Notes under the pieces: model-generated
The model's input: the letters and a program-made list of their open reading frames with translations, nothing else
What the model was told of the DNA's origin: nothing
The model's database searches: none
Translations under genes and position numbers: made by a program
Assembly (NCBI GenBank): GCA_013398055.1
Contig: VZRS01015035.1
Location: 543,551 to 607,550 of the forward strand
DNA: 64,000 nucleotides
Direction of reading: 5' to 3'
Origin: Ifrita kowaldi
Lineage: Eukaryota; Chordata; Aves; Passeriformes; Cinclosomatidae
Shown: positions 1-12,678 of the stretch, one piece after another
Layout of the letters: each line of letters opens with the position of its first letter
How positions within the stretch are numbered: the first letter of the stretch is position 1

Positions 1-3000
1 TTCACATTCCCAGTTAATGGGGTCCCAAAAATCTCCCTTCTAGCTCTGTTTAGTCTCGTTTTTTACACTGGACAAGATATCATCACCACAATATGCTTCT
101 GGTAAACAGATGAAGAATCAACAAACCAGGCAAACCCCAGAACAGTTCAAGTTTATGCTTGTGATTATTCAAACTATCACAGTTTTAAATGGATTTGAAA
201 TGATTTTCCTCACACCTGGTCTCAATGAATTCATCAAAGGAATTCATTACTAAGTTCTTGCCAATAAATATGTCTAAGTTAAAAATTTAAGGGTTTTTTT
301 TTTCCTTTGGATGACTGACATTAACCAGGTCGGGTGTTTGTTTGGGGATTTTTTTAGCTTTTTTTTGCTTTTTTTTTTTCTCCTTCTCAAATTTGAGTAT
401 TTATTATATAGGTATGCCTAAACAAGAGAGACAGAAATTCAATTAACAGCCTTAAAACAATCAAGCTTTTGTTTTCACATGTAAGAACTGTTACTGCAAC
501 ACCACTGAAATTAAAGGGGTTACAAATTTATGTAACAAAAATATGCCAATCACCATAATTTTGAAGTGATTTCTAAACCTGAACCCTAGAAGACAGGTAA
601 GAATCCTCCAAGCATGGCAAGGGTCTGTGGTGAAAGAGAACTTCCAACCTCAAAATCTCTCAGCATGAGCAGGAATTCCAGACTGCACCCATTGGGGCTC
701 AGGACAACATTTTCACCTCAGTTAGTGGCTTACCATTCCACAGAGATACTTTTGCTCTTCCTGGGAGAAACAGGTTAAAAACCTAACCAAACAAAACAAA
801 AAACCCCAAACAAACAACCAAAAAAACCCACCCAAACAAAACAAAACAAACCCCAAACCCCACACCTTCCCTGGTTTCTACCAATCTGCAGTTTTTCCCA
901 CTCCTCTGACTTCTCAGTACGTGACTGGCTCAGTACTCTATGAAATAGCTCACAATTTTACACCAGAAAGGAGAGGTACATCATTTAAAAATAAACATCT
1001 TCACGCTTTTCTGAAGAATAATCCATCACAGCTCCAAGGCACACTGAGAGAGAGGGAGCAGTACTGTGTTACAGAACACCTCAAACCTTCCCCTTCGGAG
1101 GATACGAGGTTTAGCACGCTCAGAAAGGCCACGCTGATACTTTTGGCAAGGTTAAATATACATGACATTACTGAAAATAGGTCATATTTTTATTTATGAC
1201 AAACTAATGGTCTGCTTTTCATTACCCAGGTGCTTTTTTTTCCAACAAGGATCTGCAAACTAAAGAATGAGTTGTGCTGCACAAAATTTAGATTTTTTTT
1301 TCTGTGAGATGCTATAGTAAAGCCCATGGCTGCAGCTGCTGTGAGCCAAACAACATAACATGACTTAAGCCTCATTTCATTTTATACTAATGTCTTATCC
1401 ATTCTGATTTAAAGGTGCTTGCTTTCTTTCTGGTTATTTTGCCATACACCTAATTTTTGCACATGCATTTCTTTCCCATGGGCTGTTTGCATAGTACAGC
1501 TTATAGCTATTGAGTCAATTTAATTAATTCACCAAGATAGTTAATAATGATGAGAGAAACAGCAAGAGAAACTGTTCAATGATTTGTGTTTATGTAGAAA
1601 ATTTAAAATGTCCAGAGCTCTCAATCTATCTTCTTTTGTAAGAACTAAAAGTTTACTTTTAAACTCTCTACATGAAAGGTTTTTCTATTGCTAAGAAAAC
1701 ATCTTTCTATTATCATGAAAAAGTCAGTTCTGAAGGGAAATAATCAAGATGAAATTAAACAAAGGAATATTTAGACAGAAGTGAAGTTAGTTTTTCTAAT
1801 ACTGTCGTCTGGCTAAAGTGTCTGGAAGGAAAAAACAACTCCCTTACATAGTACAGCTCATTATATGAGTCAATATTAACTAGATTGGACAATAGAAACC
1901 TTGAACCAAACCCCATTTTTGCAGCAGAAAAGGAATTACTTCCCTACTCCAGCACTACACTTAAACGTAATAAAATGTTCAGATTTATTCAGTTTCATTC
2001 ACAACAGCTATCAAAGAGACATTTACATTTCAAAATGAAAACCTTTCTGAAAATATACATCATTTACACCTCTGTTAGAAATCTATGTTGTAAATACAGG
2101 GAAGGACATGGAAGCAGAAAGCTGGAGTCATCAGGAGCAAAGGAATTGTACCATATCTCCAATAAGATCACAGCTGGAAAACTGGTTCATTATTGCATTA
2201 TGCCTTGCTAACAAACCCTATTGGCCACGTTTAACAGCAACAGTATTTTCCTAACATCAGAATGTAGGAGTAGGTTTAAATTACTCACGGTCTCAATCAG
2301 CATTTATCTATTAAAATTATTCAGTTTGAAGAAGGATGAAAAATATACGTAACAGTGGACAAGGCAGCATTTTATCAAAAGGAAAAAGTGGTTAGAAGAT
2401 GTAAAAAAACCCCTCCTGCAAATCAAATCCACCATTAAATGAAACTTTTCACACTAGAGAAGCAGCATCTTAACAATTTAATAGAGCTTGCAATGAAGTA
2501 TTGTCTATATTACCAGCATCATTCTAACACAGTTAGGAATTCATGAGACAGAAGTTCACAGCATAAACTTCTGATTCTCAAGAGATTTTCTTTTGTTCTC
2601 AACACAAATACAAAAAGGAACACCAACAATCAAATAAAACACTAAAAGTGATAATAGGTAAAGACTGAAAACTCACGGGAAAGCAATAATCTTCCGTTAT
2701 AAGGCATAGAACAAGCAACTCAAATAATCATGTTTTTTCTCATTTACAACTACTGATACACAGCACTAGGAGATCCACTATTAATGCTGACAGTATAAAA
2801 AAATAAATGAGAAACACATAGAAGTTGGAAGAAGAGAATCAATGCTGACATTAATGTAAGGGTTTTTTTAAAAAAGATCAAGAAATAATGATAGTAACAT
2901 CTATGCAGAAGTTTATCTTTGGTTCTACTTCATAAAGAAAAATGAGCTTTCTGTCAATAACACCACCTTTAAATGTAGAGATGTTTTATGCCTTCTACTC

Positions 3001-6000
3001 CATTAGTGGAAACAAATACTGATAAATAGCATGGAAAATTACTTGACACAGTCATTTTTAATGATCAACTCGTTCATCAATAGCTTTAAATCACTCTTTT
3101 CCTTGGGAGGCAGGAGCAGTAAGTTTTGCTGGGCTCAGCAGTAACAGCAGACCTGGAGTCTGATGGTCACACAATCAGTTAAAAGACAACAGCAATGAAT
3201 TTATGTTTCATAATATTTTTTTTTCTTTGTGACATGTCCATTATAGAAAAAATCATTAATGGCCTTATTTAGAGAGAATGAATCCCAGCCTCAAACAAAC
3301 CCAATTTCCCAACGACACTCTGCCAACAAATGGTGATTCACCAACTGAGCAAGTGAATTAACCATCATTTTCCTTACAAAATAACAGTAGACAAAAATAT
3401 AACTTGGCAGTACTTCCCTCTTGTTAATGTGGACACTAATTAGTTATATAAAAAAGATTTGAATTAAATATGTCAAGGTCTCAGAACTGTTTGAGTTCCT
3501 CTTTGCTTAATTAATCCAAATATTTAAATTAGCTTCTTCGTGTTAATTTGGTGTTTCAACCAGAATCCCACAGACAGGCATATAAAATTATTATTTGCAG
3601 ACTGCTTATGTAGCTCCCTTTTGAAACCTGCAGCTAATATGAAGATATAATCCCTTTATACAAAACATCTTTAAGAAACATGGTCTCTGTTAATTAGCCA
3701 AACACTTATTCTATTCTCTGATTGCCAGACCTCACGTAGCAGACAACTTACTAAGTTTCCTGATTCTTCTTTTCATTGTTAAGTTTAGAACATCCATACA
3801 AACTGCATTTCAGATAAAACTTCTTTCCTACTTTTCCCAGAAATTAAGGGAAAAAACTATTTTAAAAACTGCAGTGATTAGCAACTGTCTGAAATTTTAT
3901 TTTAGAAAAAAGAACAGCACAGAAAGCGAACACTGCTGTGTGCATTGGCCCATCTTAGTTTGCTATTTCCTCACAGTTCTCTTTAAATTATGTTCCTTGC
4001 AGCATCCACAGTGTGATTATTACTCGAGTTCTCTTTCACAGGACAAACTACAGTTTTTCATTGTTATCCCTAGAATCCTAACACTTACACTCTGTAGGCT
4101 TTTCTAACGTGTATTAATTTTCCCTAGGAACACATTCTTCCTCTCTTTCACACTTAACTTTAGCACAACAGTGAGCATTGAACAAAACCCAACACAAATT
4201 GTGAGATTTCAGTCTCCCTTACCTCCAAACAATGTTAGGACACTATTTAGCAGTAGAAAGAAAAATAATGCATGACAGTTTCTTCTGTTGTGGTCTAAAA
4301 ATGGAATTATGAGTTTTACCACTAGTCCAAAGGCACAGTGCAGTATCTTCCATGTATTCACAAATTATGGAAAACTTGTATCTAACTGAACAAGACAGGC
4401 TATTCTATCTTTTAATTTTAAAATGGACTGATATCATTAATACTGAATTCCTTTTTCACCTTCTTTTCTGTTCTAACCTAATTTCAGAGCTCTTACAAAT
4501 GAAAATGATCCTTTTCTCTCATTAGAATTTTTAAGCTCATCTTTGCAACCTGCACCTGTAACAAGAACCTCATGTGAATAGACACAATTTCTTCAAGATG
4601 AGATGAGCTCCAAAAAGTCACATTTCACCCCATTTGCACTATCATAACTTACAGGTAATCTGTAATTACATTGTCTTCCTGGCAAGTGCTAGAAGTAATA
4701 TCAATATTCTTTATAAGAAGATCAGTTTTCCAGAGAAAATCTTCTGGACACATGGCAAATTGTGAGCACCCACGGGAACAAATGAGGATCTGTGCTGGGC
4801 TGTTCCATCACTATCAATACATTTGACATGAATTCAGAAATCTAGCCAGCATTTGGAAGCAGTAGTTCCTGCAAATCTTTTTAATGTCACAAACGGTATG
4901 ACAGTTATATTAATTATAAATAACAATATACTACAGAAAGGAAAGCCATACAGATAAAATTCTCCCAGGCATTTTATCCTTTACTTTGTAAATGGGGCTT
5001 TAGGGTAAGCATGCAGAAGGGATCCACTCTCAAAATTAAAGAAACAGCAGTGAGATGGAAGATGTTTACTGGGACTAAAAAAAAAAAAGTTCTAGTCATG
5101 TTTTACTAATTAACAGGTGCAAGGCAAGGCTGCTCAGAGGGGCTCTGTCCATACTGCTGAACAGAACACAACTGCTATTACAAGAATTACAAAATATTAT
5201 AACACCATGGAAATAAAGCAGAAGTGCAAAATAGATTTCCTTTGCTTCCTCTCCAAAACAGAGGGCATGAATGCAACACTCATACTAATATGGCATTTAT
5301 TAGAATGAAAGAATCGAGTCTTAATAAAGTGATAAATAGATAATAAAGAGACTGCTGCAAAGCTCCAGACAATTTAGTTTTCAGATCACTGCCATGGATC
5401 GTGTTGTGAAGTCAAAGAAATAAAATGAGGAAAAATCCCAAATACCTCAAGGACCTAATGTAATAAACTTACTTCCTTAAATGGCAAATACTTGTTTTAA
5501 TGGAGATAGAACTGCCAACACCACTAGGTTAGCAAAAGGCTAGCAACTTTTCAGGATAGTATTTCTTGCAAATACAATATTAAAACGGACAATAAAATTT
5601 GAATTGACATATTCATAACACCTGCAGACTCACATATATAACATTATAAATAATTTTCCACAAATGGAAGCTTTTTTCTTTTCTCTTAAACAATGTTGCA
5701 TCACATTTCTCATTGTACTTACACAGAAAAATGCAGATTCTTTCCATGCGGAAATTAGCACTTAATCACTGGACAGGAGAAGTGGTTAAGACATTGCTAA
5801 GAAGCAATTTACTGATATCATTTTACTAACTTAGTTGAACAATTGCGAAGTCAGATCAGTCTTAAACTGCATTTAATCCAAGATGCTGCTGTGACAAGTG
5901 TTTATCACCAAATGCTTCAGAGGCAAGGCAAAGAAATGTCAGAGTAAGTATTCGTTTGGCAAACTTACAGAAAAAACATCTAAAAAGCATAATTTATTAA

Positions 6001-6654
6001 AGTCAAACTGAACTCCATTTTATGCATATCACTTCAAACTGGTTTTGTCATTTAGATTGTGCCTTATACTCTTTTCCATTCATGTCAAATATTGATAATT
6101 TCAGAAACAGCAACAAGGTCATCAGTTTAAGGGCTACGTGCCCTTACACCAGTGCAACCGTGGAATATTCTGACTCCAGATGAGCTGCAAAGGCATCGCT
6201 GAGCACTGAACCTGACATACTCACTTTAGACAGTATTTATTAGGGTAAGAGTAACAGTCTCCCCATGTGTCATGTTACATCTGGAAAATATACAGGTTTA
6301 AATTGAGAAACAGCCTGGAAAGTCCTCATTAGGATGAGAAAAATGTGCTCTGTGCTAAAGAACAACAAATATGTTAAAGTTGTCAAAAGGTAAAAAAGCT
6401 GCAGGGCATGCAAGTATGGTGAGGCTTTGTATAAAAACCAGGTAAAACAAGTTATCCCTTCCAACCTCTTAATCCATTATTTTAGAAAATAACATTTAAC
6501 CTGATTACTTAGTAAAAAACACTTCATGTGTATTTGTGGGGTTAAAATTCTTAAAACAACCTCCACCTATTGCTGTCTAATGCCAACTGATTTTAAGAGG
6601 GTTAACCATGTAACCTCATAAACCACACGTGAAACCAAGTATTTTATTTCTAAC
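1..6654 (-). other. NAALADL2: NAALADL2 intron, 3' part truncated by window edge
   Basis: This is the first 6.65 kb of the intron following the 6655-6774 exon. I looked on the minus strand for the expected next NAALADL2 exon (family motif with QGDADYFINHLGVP) and found no match. Contents are AT-rich unique sequence, an A/C-rich low-complexity tract at 781-866, and scattered homeobox-type TAATTA motifs around 3430-3560. The short open frames here show no family resemblance. Confidence 0.8.
781..866. repeat. A/C-rich low-complexity tract
   Basis: This is an irregular AAAC/AACCCC-type tract (for example ACAAAACAAA and CCCCAAACCCC) covering about 86 bases. It consists only of A and C, apart from T at a few positions near its edges. 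Confidence 0.85.
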
Positions 6655-6774
6655 CTCTGCTGCCAGCTGCTGAAGAGACGGGGATGCAACAGGGTGTAAA
6701 GTTGAGTTGCCTGTGACTGGATTATGGAGGCTAACGTAGGCCACAACATTTCTTTGAAGAACGTTCTTGAGATC
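6655..6774 (-). CDS. NAALADL2: NAALADL2 internal exon, M28-like domain continuation
   Basis: This exon is exactly 120 nt, or 40 codons, with phase 0 at both ends. It reads DLKNVLQRNVVAYVSLHNPV then TGNSTLHPVASPSLQQLAAE. It aligns with the GCPII stretch containing LLQERGVAYINADSSIEGN followed by TLRVDCTPLMYSLV. The Asp in AYINADSS, a zinc ligand in GCPII, is His here (AYVSLHNP). NST is a potential N-glycosylation sequon at the position where GCPII also has NYT. On the minus strand the acceptor is CTTTTCTTGTAG (before 6774) and the donor is GTTAGA (after 6655). The next exon should begin near the family's KNxFNCT region. I could not find it in bases 1-6654. Confidence 0.95.
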
Positions 6775-8288
6775 CTACAAGAAAAGCAGAAAAATGGTTA
6801 CTACTAAGCATCATAATAATTAAGGCTGGTTTTGTTCTTTTGGTTCCTTCTAGGGGAAAACTGCACCCTACATTTCCATCCTCTGTGATGCCTGGAGTAT
6901 TAGTTAACTACTGCTTCTTACAATATGCTCTTGTGAACTTCAAAGGATATCTTAGTGCTATTTCTCTACATAGCAGAAGTTATAATTCCATTTCACACAT
7001 CATCTAAAGAAAATGCAAACAGGTCTGGGAGGAATTAAAAATTACTACACTTGTAAGGCCAAAAATGAAAACATTACACACTGTGAAACAACATGATGGC
7101 CTTTTAAACTTATGCCTGACAGAAGATAAACTTCAAAGGCAATCATTATCGACAGTTAAATGGACTCAAATATTTAGAGACCAAACTCAGATTTGAATTG
7201 CATAACTTTCCCAGTGTTTTCATTTTATTATATTTTAGACTATAAAAATAGCATGTACAAACTGTTTCAATTATTATCTGTTTTTTAAAAGGATCCCCTT
7301 TGCCTTCTCAGTAATGAGTTCCTCTTTGCATGAAGTGGCTCTTTATATTAAACAGAAGGGGTGTAACGCAATTACATCTGATGCAAAGCTGACTTGAAGT
7401 GGAACTAAACAAATTTTGCTTCCAGCCTGGATCTTTTCAATTCGATTTTTTCACCCCCTCTTGTTTCTGAAGAATAATCATGTTGGAAGTATGAAATTTC
7501 AATAAAGGCTGGCTGCTTCTTATGCACGGTAAAAAGCAATTAACTCTTCATTTTATCTACTGTTTTAATTCATTGAACCATTAGAGTTGGAAAAGCAGCC
7601 ATGAAACTGTCTGCCAGCTACTCCTTTAATTTATGACCCAAAGTCCACTTCAGCCATGTATGATCATCAATACTTTTTGAAGTATTTTCTTTCAATCAGC
7701 TGATTCCTATTCTGTTGAAAGTAAGAGCCCAAGGAATTTTCTGTTTCGGATTCTATCCAACTCCTAAACACAAATCTGTGAGAAGTGAATCAGCACTAGC
7801 CATGGAGACACTGCAAGGTTTATCTAATTAATGTAAAACATGTTATGGTTCTCTTCTTTGTCTTGATTCACTTCTCCCCACACTAAGCCTATCAAATAAA
7901 AATTATTAAATATTAAACCCTCAAGAAGGTGAAAAAGCTCTCTAAGCTATTCCTTGGGCCTATGCTGTTTTTTGAGGTTTTCCTCCCTCTGTCAAACCCT
8001 GGCAATGCCCTTTCACAATGCTGTGCTGAATTAGAGAGGGAAATCAGTTCCCAGAAGTGCTGTATGTGCAACCTCCACAGCCATGGCCACATCCTGCCAT
8101 CTCATCATCCCCAGGAACAGCCTCTAAAGATGCTTCCCCTGCATTTGCTGTGTGGTACGTGAATGAACACAGACAGACCTCAGAGACCAGTTAATGAGCC
8201 ACAATTTCCATGTGGCAATTTCATATTGTTTTCATGCTTCCAGCAGAAGTAATCCTTACTGCAAGGAGTCCTCCTAAAGCTGTTTTAC
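6775..8288 (-). other. NAALADL2: NAALADL2 intron, 1514 bp
   Basis: This complete short intron lies between the 120-nt and 206-nt exons. It has GTAAAA at its donor (8288 downward) and CTTGTAG at its acceptor (6775). Nothing inside is recognisable as a gene or repeat. A stretch around 7280-7440 is AT-rich unique sequence with several homeodomain-like motifs. Confidence 0.88.
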
Positions 8289-8494
8289 CTCAGCCCACTC
8301 ATAGGAGCCGATGTTCCCAAAGGCTGTTCCTCCCCACGAGCAGAAGATCATGGTCCGGTCAGGCCTCCAGCCCCTCTTCACCTTTGGCATCAGGGCTTGG
8401 AGCAGGGCTGTGATGACAGCAGTGCTGCTGGCCCATCCTTGCCCACCATAACCCTTCAGACTGCTGTGATGGCTTCCAATGACAACGTATCTGT
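8289..8494 (-). CDS. NAALADL2: NAALADL2 internal exon, M28-like core with degenerate active site
   Basis: This 206-nt exon encodes 68 residues after completing a split Asp codon. Landmarks are DRYVVIGSHHSSLKGYGGQG, WASSTAVITALLQALMPK, GWRPDRTMIFCSWGGTAFG and NIGSYEWAE. These align with GCPII DRYVILGGHRDSW, SGAA, GWRPRRTILFASWDAEEFG and LLGSTEWAEE. The His of the first zinc-ligand motif is retained (SHH). The zinc-bridging Asp is replaced, apparently by Gln, and the catalytic and zinc-binding Glu-Glu pair (AEEFG) is replaced by Thr-Ala (GTAFG). This matches the known non-catalytic character of NAALADL2 and of transferrin receptor within the family. The acceptor is TCCTCATTTCAG and the donor GTAAAA on the minus strand. 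The exon ends at phase 0. Confidence 0.96.
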
Positions 8495-11400
8495 CTGAAA
8501 TGAGGAATAAAAAAAAAACCACAAAAACAAAACAGACAATAAATTATTTTTTCTGGATACTCAGATTAGAAGAATTCCAAATAACCCTAAAAATGAACTG
8601 TATCAGTAGTGTGTAACGTCATTAATGCAACACAAAGCTGTCAACAAAAAAGTACATGATCATATGCAAGACAATCACACAACGAATATACACAAAACTG
8701 TGAGTACTAGTTAAAAATGAACTAGTAAATAAATATATACAAACAGTTTCCTAAATTAATCCCCATGCCCTTGCCTTCATTGTTTGCTTATTGCTTTCCT
8801 TATAGATCTGATATAGACCATTTTAACAGCCAGGACTAGGTCATATAGGCAATCTAAAATTTCCATGCTCACAGTAGATTCTTATGCAAAACCACAAAAT
8901 AATAAGCAGGAAACGATCTTCAACGCACATTAGCATCCAAAAAAAAAAAAATCCCAAGCAAATAAAAAAGGTGTGGCAGTACAATGGGAAACATAAAGAA
9001 AATACACAAAGTATTAGTACTCCCTCACCTGGAAGACTGTGTTCAGTGCTCACCACCCTATCTCAAAAAAGACATGGCAGAAACAGCAGTTGAGCAGCTG
9101 GCAGCCAAATTAGAGATCAGGACTTAGCCTTCCGTGGAAGGAGACATTAAAATACCTGGGCTGCAGGTTTAGAGAGGAGACATGACAGAGGGGTAGAGAT
9201 AATGAATGATACAGAAACGGTAAGTCACACCTAGCAGCTGTGTTAATGCTCGCAGAAAGCATTTTATAGAATGAAAAGCAAGAAGTTTCAACCTGAAATA
9301 GAGAACATGCCTATGGTTAGTCACAAAAAACTCCCCCCCCAAAAAAAGCAAATTTTTCCAGATAAATGAAATTAAATCTTAATTTCTCAACACATTATAT
9401 ATAACCCTAATACCAATCAGAAGGGAAAAAAAAACAAAACCCTTATTTTATTCCAGAACCGATGATGTGTTATGACATAGCACGACTGACTAGTGTGACT
9501 GAGGCCTGTCAAGAAGTCAAAGCAGAGTTATTCTGAATGAGCTATTAAACTACTAGATCTTTTGTGTGAGATGAATTCACAACCCTCTTTGAAAGATTGT
9601 TTACTGGTTTGCTTCTGATATTTTGTAAAGTCTCCTTCTGGTCCAGATCTAGACTTTTAAAGGTGTTCTTTCCCTATTTCAGGATACCGATAGACAATAG
9701 AATAACAGTTATCAAGTGATGCCAGATCCACAGCAATCTCTGCCATTTTGCTTTCAAAAGTTTTCTTTTTCTTTCTCTAACCAAGTGGATTCTTTCACTT
9801 GCTGTCAGTTCATCACAATGCAGCAACAGATAGTTGCCCACATTTTTTATTTGCTTATAAAATTAAAGTATATACTCAGTATGTTTTGCAGCGACTGCTC
9901 CCTGGAAACAATATTAATAGAACGCTTTAATTATAAAAGCATTCTCTATCAAACTGGAGCTTTACCAGTACTGTTCAACAAAATATTTAAACATGTTGTT
10001 CATTGAGGAATCAAAAATGCTTTACAAAGAGAGGATCTGTTATGTACCTGTAACACAACATTTTCAATCTACTGGTTGGGGGGTGGAAACGAGAATTTCT
10101 TCGAAAAAAACAGATATGGAAAGTGTCAGTCTAGATTTACATAATAATTTAATGTAACAAAATGAAATCTAAATCACATAATTTTACAACTTGTCTTTTG
10201 CACCATGAAATGCTTAATTATAGGTTGCACTGACAATGAAAAAACATAGGATCTTCAACTCATTTAATGACAGGAATTAGGAACCAAAATGAATGGCCTT
10301 ACAGGCCTCTAGGTCGTGAAAGAAAGAGCCACTAACACAGAAGGATCAGACAGGATCAATGCTTGCCCTGTATAATAATTTCTGTTGAGCCTATGAACAG
10401 ACTGTGTGAAAGGAGAGAGACCTTATTAAAATAATGCAGAATATTTTGATGGAGAAGGAGCTACAAGCAGCGACTTACTGCTGGAGATGCCAGCTGAATG
10501 AGCAGGGGCAAAACCTAACAGCTGGTGTCTTCTTCGAAACTCTTCATCTTTGCACATCTCCTTCAAACAGAGGCAATACCCTAAAGCAAATGACTACAGG
10601 AAAAGCACAGGAGAAAGGATGGTCATGCTTGCAGGGGCAGCAGCTGTCCTTTCTCAGAATCACATGGCAAAGAAAAAAAAACAAGAGAAAGAGCTAGAGA
10701 TAGAGAAAAAAATATCCATCAGATATCCTTGAAGGTGATAAGACAGGATAGTGCTCGACAACAGGGATTTATCATTAAAAAGAGTCTCTTTATCCTGTCT
10801 TTTCTTGTTATACATCCCATTTTTAACCATGTCCAATAGAAAATCATTGTTGCGCTTTTTGGGTTTTAAAATGCTACCAACTATCACATTTCATCTACTC
10901 CTAAATATTTTAACGTCTTAGTTACATTTCAGATGCTCGTTCCTACTCCTCAGAGCAAATGCCAGCTAAGGTCACCATTACAGAGATGTGCTTGTCTGTG
11001 TGTGTTAGGTGGTCTTTAAGCAAAAAGAAATAAATTCCACCCTTGGTGATGCTCTGCAGTCTTTCATTAAGCATTAAAGATACATTTTGCCTTCTTTCTG
11101 CACTTCTGTGAACATAAAGGTGAGTATTTCATGCGTATGAAACGAGCAAAACCCCATCAAAATGACAGAGAATCAATGCCACGAAAATATCAAGATTCAA
11201 GGCAGTTGAGGAGGAACGACTGTAGTGTCAACCAGGAAGAGCAGAGAAAGAAACGAAGGTTTTACATTGATTCTGTACAAAATATTACAGTGCATTAGAC
11301 ATTTAACTTGTGCCTATACTAGGGGACAGTTGTTATGGCCCTTGTTGAGCCAGACATCCATGAGACAAACTGTTGCCATCTGGGTACTGCCACTGATTTC

Positions 11401-12585
11401 ACTCATTTATATATCCTTACATTTCTAAATTATTGGCAAACCTTTCAAAATTAGTTTCTACAAAAAAAAAAATACTACAAAAATGTAGTAATAAGATGAA
11501 AAGTTCAGGTATAGAGAAGAGAGAAGACTTGTTAAATAGAAACTGAAGCACACTTATTATTATTTTTCTTGCCTCTGTTTCAGAATTCAGCAGACAGAAC
11601 GTCTAAACATGGCACTTTCTGCCTTTCCAATTCCATGACAGCTATTTGCAAAACATTAATAATAGCAGACTGGTAACTTCAAATTCATGAAGGAAATTAA
11701 ATCCTTCCTAGAAATTAAATTCACTGTGCTAATTGTTTCCTCTGTTGCTTTAAGCAAAAACTTTGGTGAGAAGTACAGCATTCTGCACACACAAAACGGA
11801 GTCGTTATTTCACCAACAGGAATAAAATTATCTCCACCTCCTTCATTCCATTACTTAAAATATGAAATGACTGGCCCACCTCCTAAGGGACTGTAAATAA
11901 ATTACCATTCTTTCTTCATAACCTAATAAGATAGTATTAAGGCAAGCGTGATGATGTTTTGATGATCATCTGCACATCAGGAACTGTCTGCACTATGTAA
12001 GTAACCAGCATTCATTCATGTTGCAGAAACCCTTCACCTTCTAGGTAAACTCACTTACTAACAAAATAATCTCAAAATGATCTTATGATATCCTGATTAT
12101 AACATTATCTATGTACAGCATCAAAGGACAGAGGGGGGCTGTGCTTTATGTCCCAGTTGCACTTAGAGTCCTATTGTTCAATTATCAGACATAGAGAACA
12201 GTAATTATTATTCATAGAATTGTATAAAACCAGCTTAAGGCATGATTGAAACACAAAATAAGGCAGCAGCAAGTGTTAAAACCATATTAAAATGAAAACC
12301 ATACCACAGTTACTTGGTACAAACTACTGATACTCTCTGTGGTCCTTGTCCAACACCTGCTGCTTGTGAAAAAATATGCTTTTTGTAACTACAATATCCC
12401 CTTCAGCTCATTCTTTGTTTAACCCTCATGTTCTGTCCTGTCATAAATCACAAAATGACTACAAAAAAGTCTTTTTCCTTCCTCTGTATTAATGAATTAT
12501 CTCACAAAATAGGATCCTGATCTCAGCTATGCCTCCCAGCCATTGAGAAACAAATAATCAATACAAATGACAAAGGGATACTTAC
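8495..12585 (-). other. NAALADL2: NAALADL2 intron, 4091 bp
   Basis: This complete intron has a GTAAGT donor and a TTTCAG acceptor. It carries one old CR1-like fragment at about 9015-9230. The remainder is unique AT-rich sequence with short homopolymers, and no other gene is seen. Confidence 0.88.
9015..9230 (+). repeat. old CR1-like LINE fragment
   Basis: The segment beginning near CTCACCTGGAAGACTGTGTT and including CTCAAAAAAGACATGGCAGA and TTAAAATACCTGGGCTG resembles the 3' part of an ancient amniote CR1/L3-type element, read on the plus strand. Several indels and substitutions are visible and no 3' terminus is preserved. It lies inside an intron, antisense to the host gene. The exact subfamily is not determinable by eye. 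Confidence 0.65.
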
Positions 12586-12678
12586 CAGGAAATACAGCTC
12601 CTTTTAAATATCCAATGACATTAGAAATTGTCTTGTAACTTGTGACAGACTGAATGTTCAGACTGATAGTTTTTTTGC
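12586..12678 (-). CDS. NAALADL2: NAALADL2 internal exon, entry into the M28-like domain
   Basis: This 93-nt exon encodes 30 residues between split codons: KKTISLNIQSVTSYKTISN followed by VIGYLKGAVFP. It aligns with the GCPII stretch in which NVIGTLRGAVEPDRY introduces the peptidase core; here the equivalent reads NVIGYLKGAVFP, with DRY on the next exon. On the minus strand the acceptor is TTTTAACAG (GC is the first exon dinucleotide, completing a Gly codon) and the donor is GTAAGTATCC. A run of 17 A on the plus strand (12692-12708) lies immediately outside the acceptor and supplies its long T tract. The exon was too short to stand out as an open reading frame and was found by splice-site and family reasoning. 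Confidence 0.93.

Noticed and set aside
734..760. Possible 27-nt minus-strand microexon (TTTCTCCCAG acceptor, GTAAGC donor)
   Set aside because: The nine residues it would encode do not match the expected NAALADL2 continuation, and such short pairs of splice-like motifs arise often by chance.
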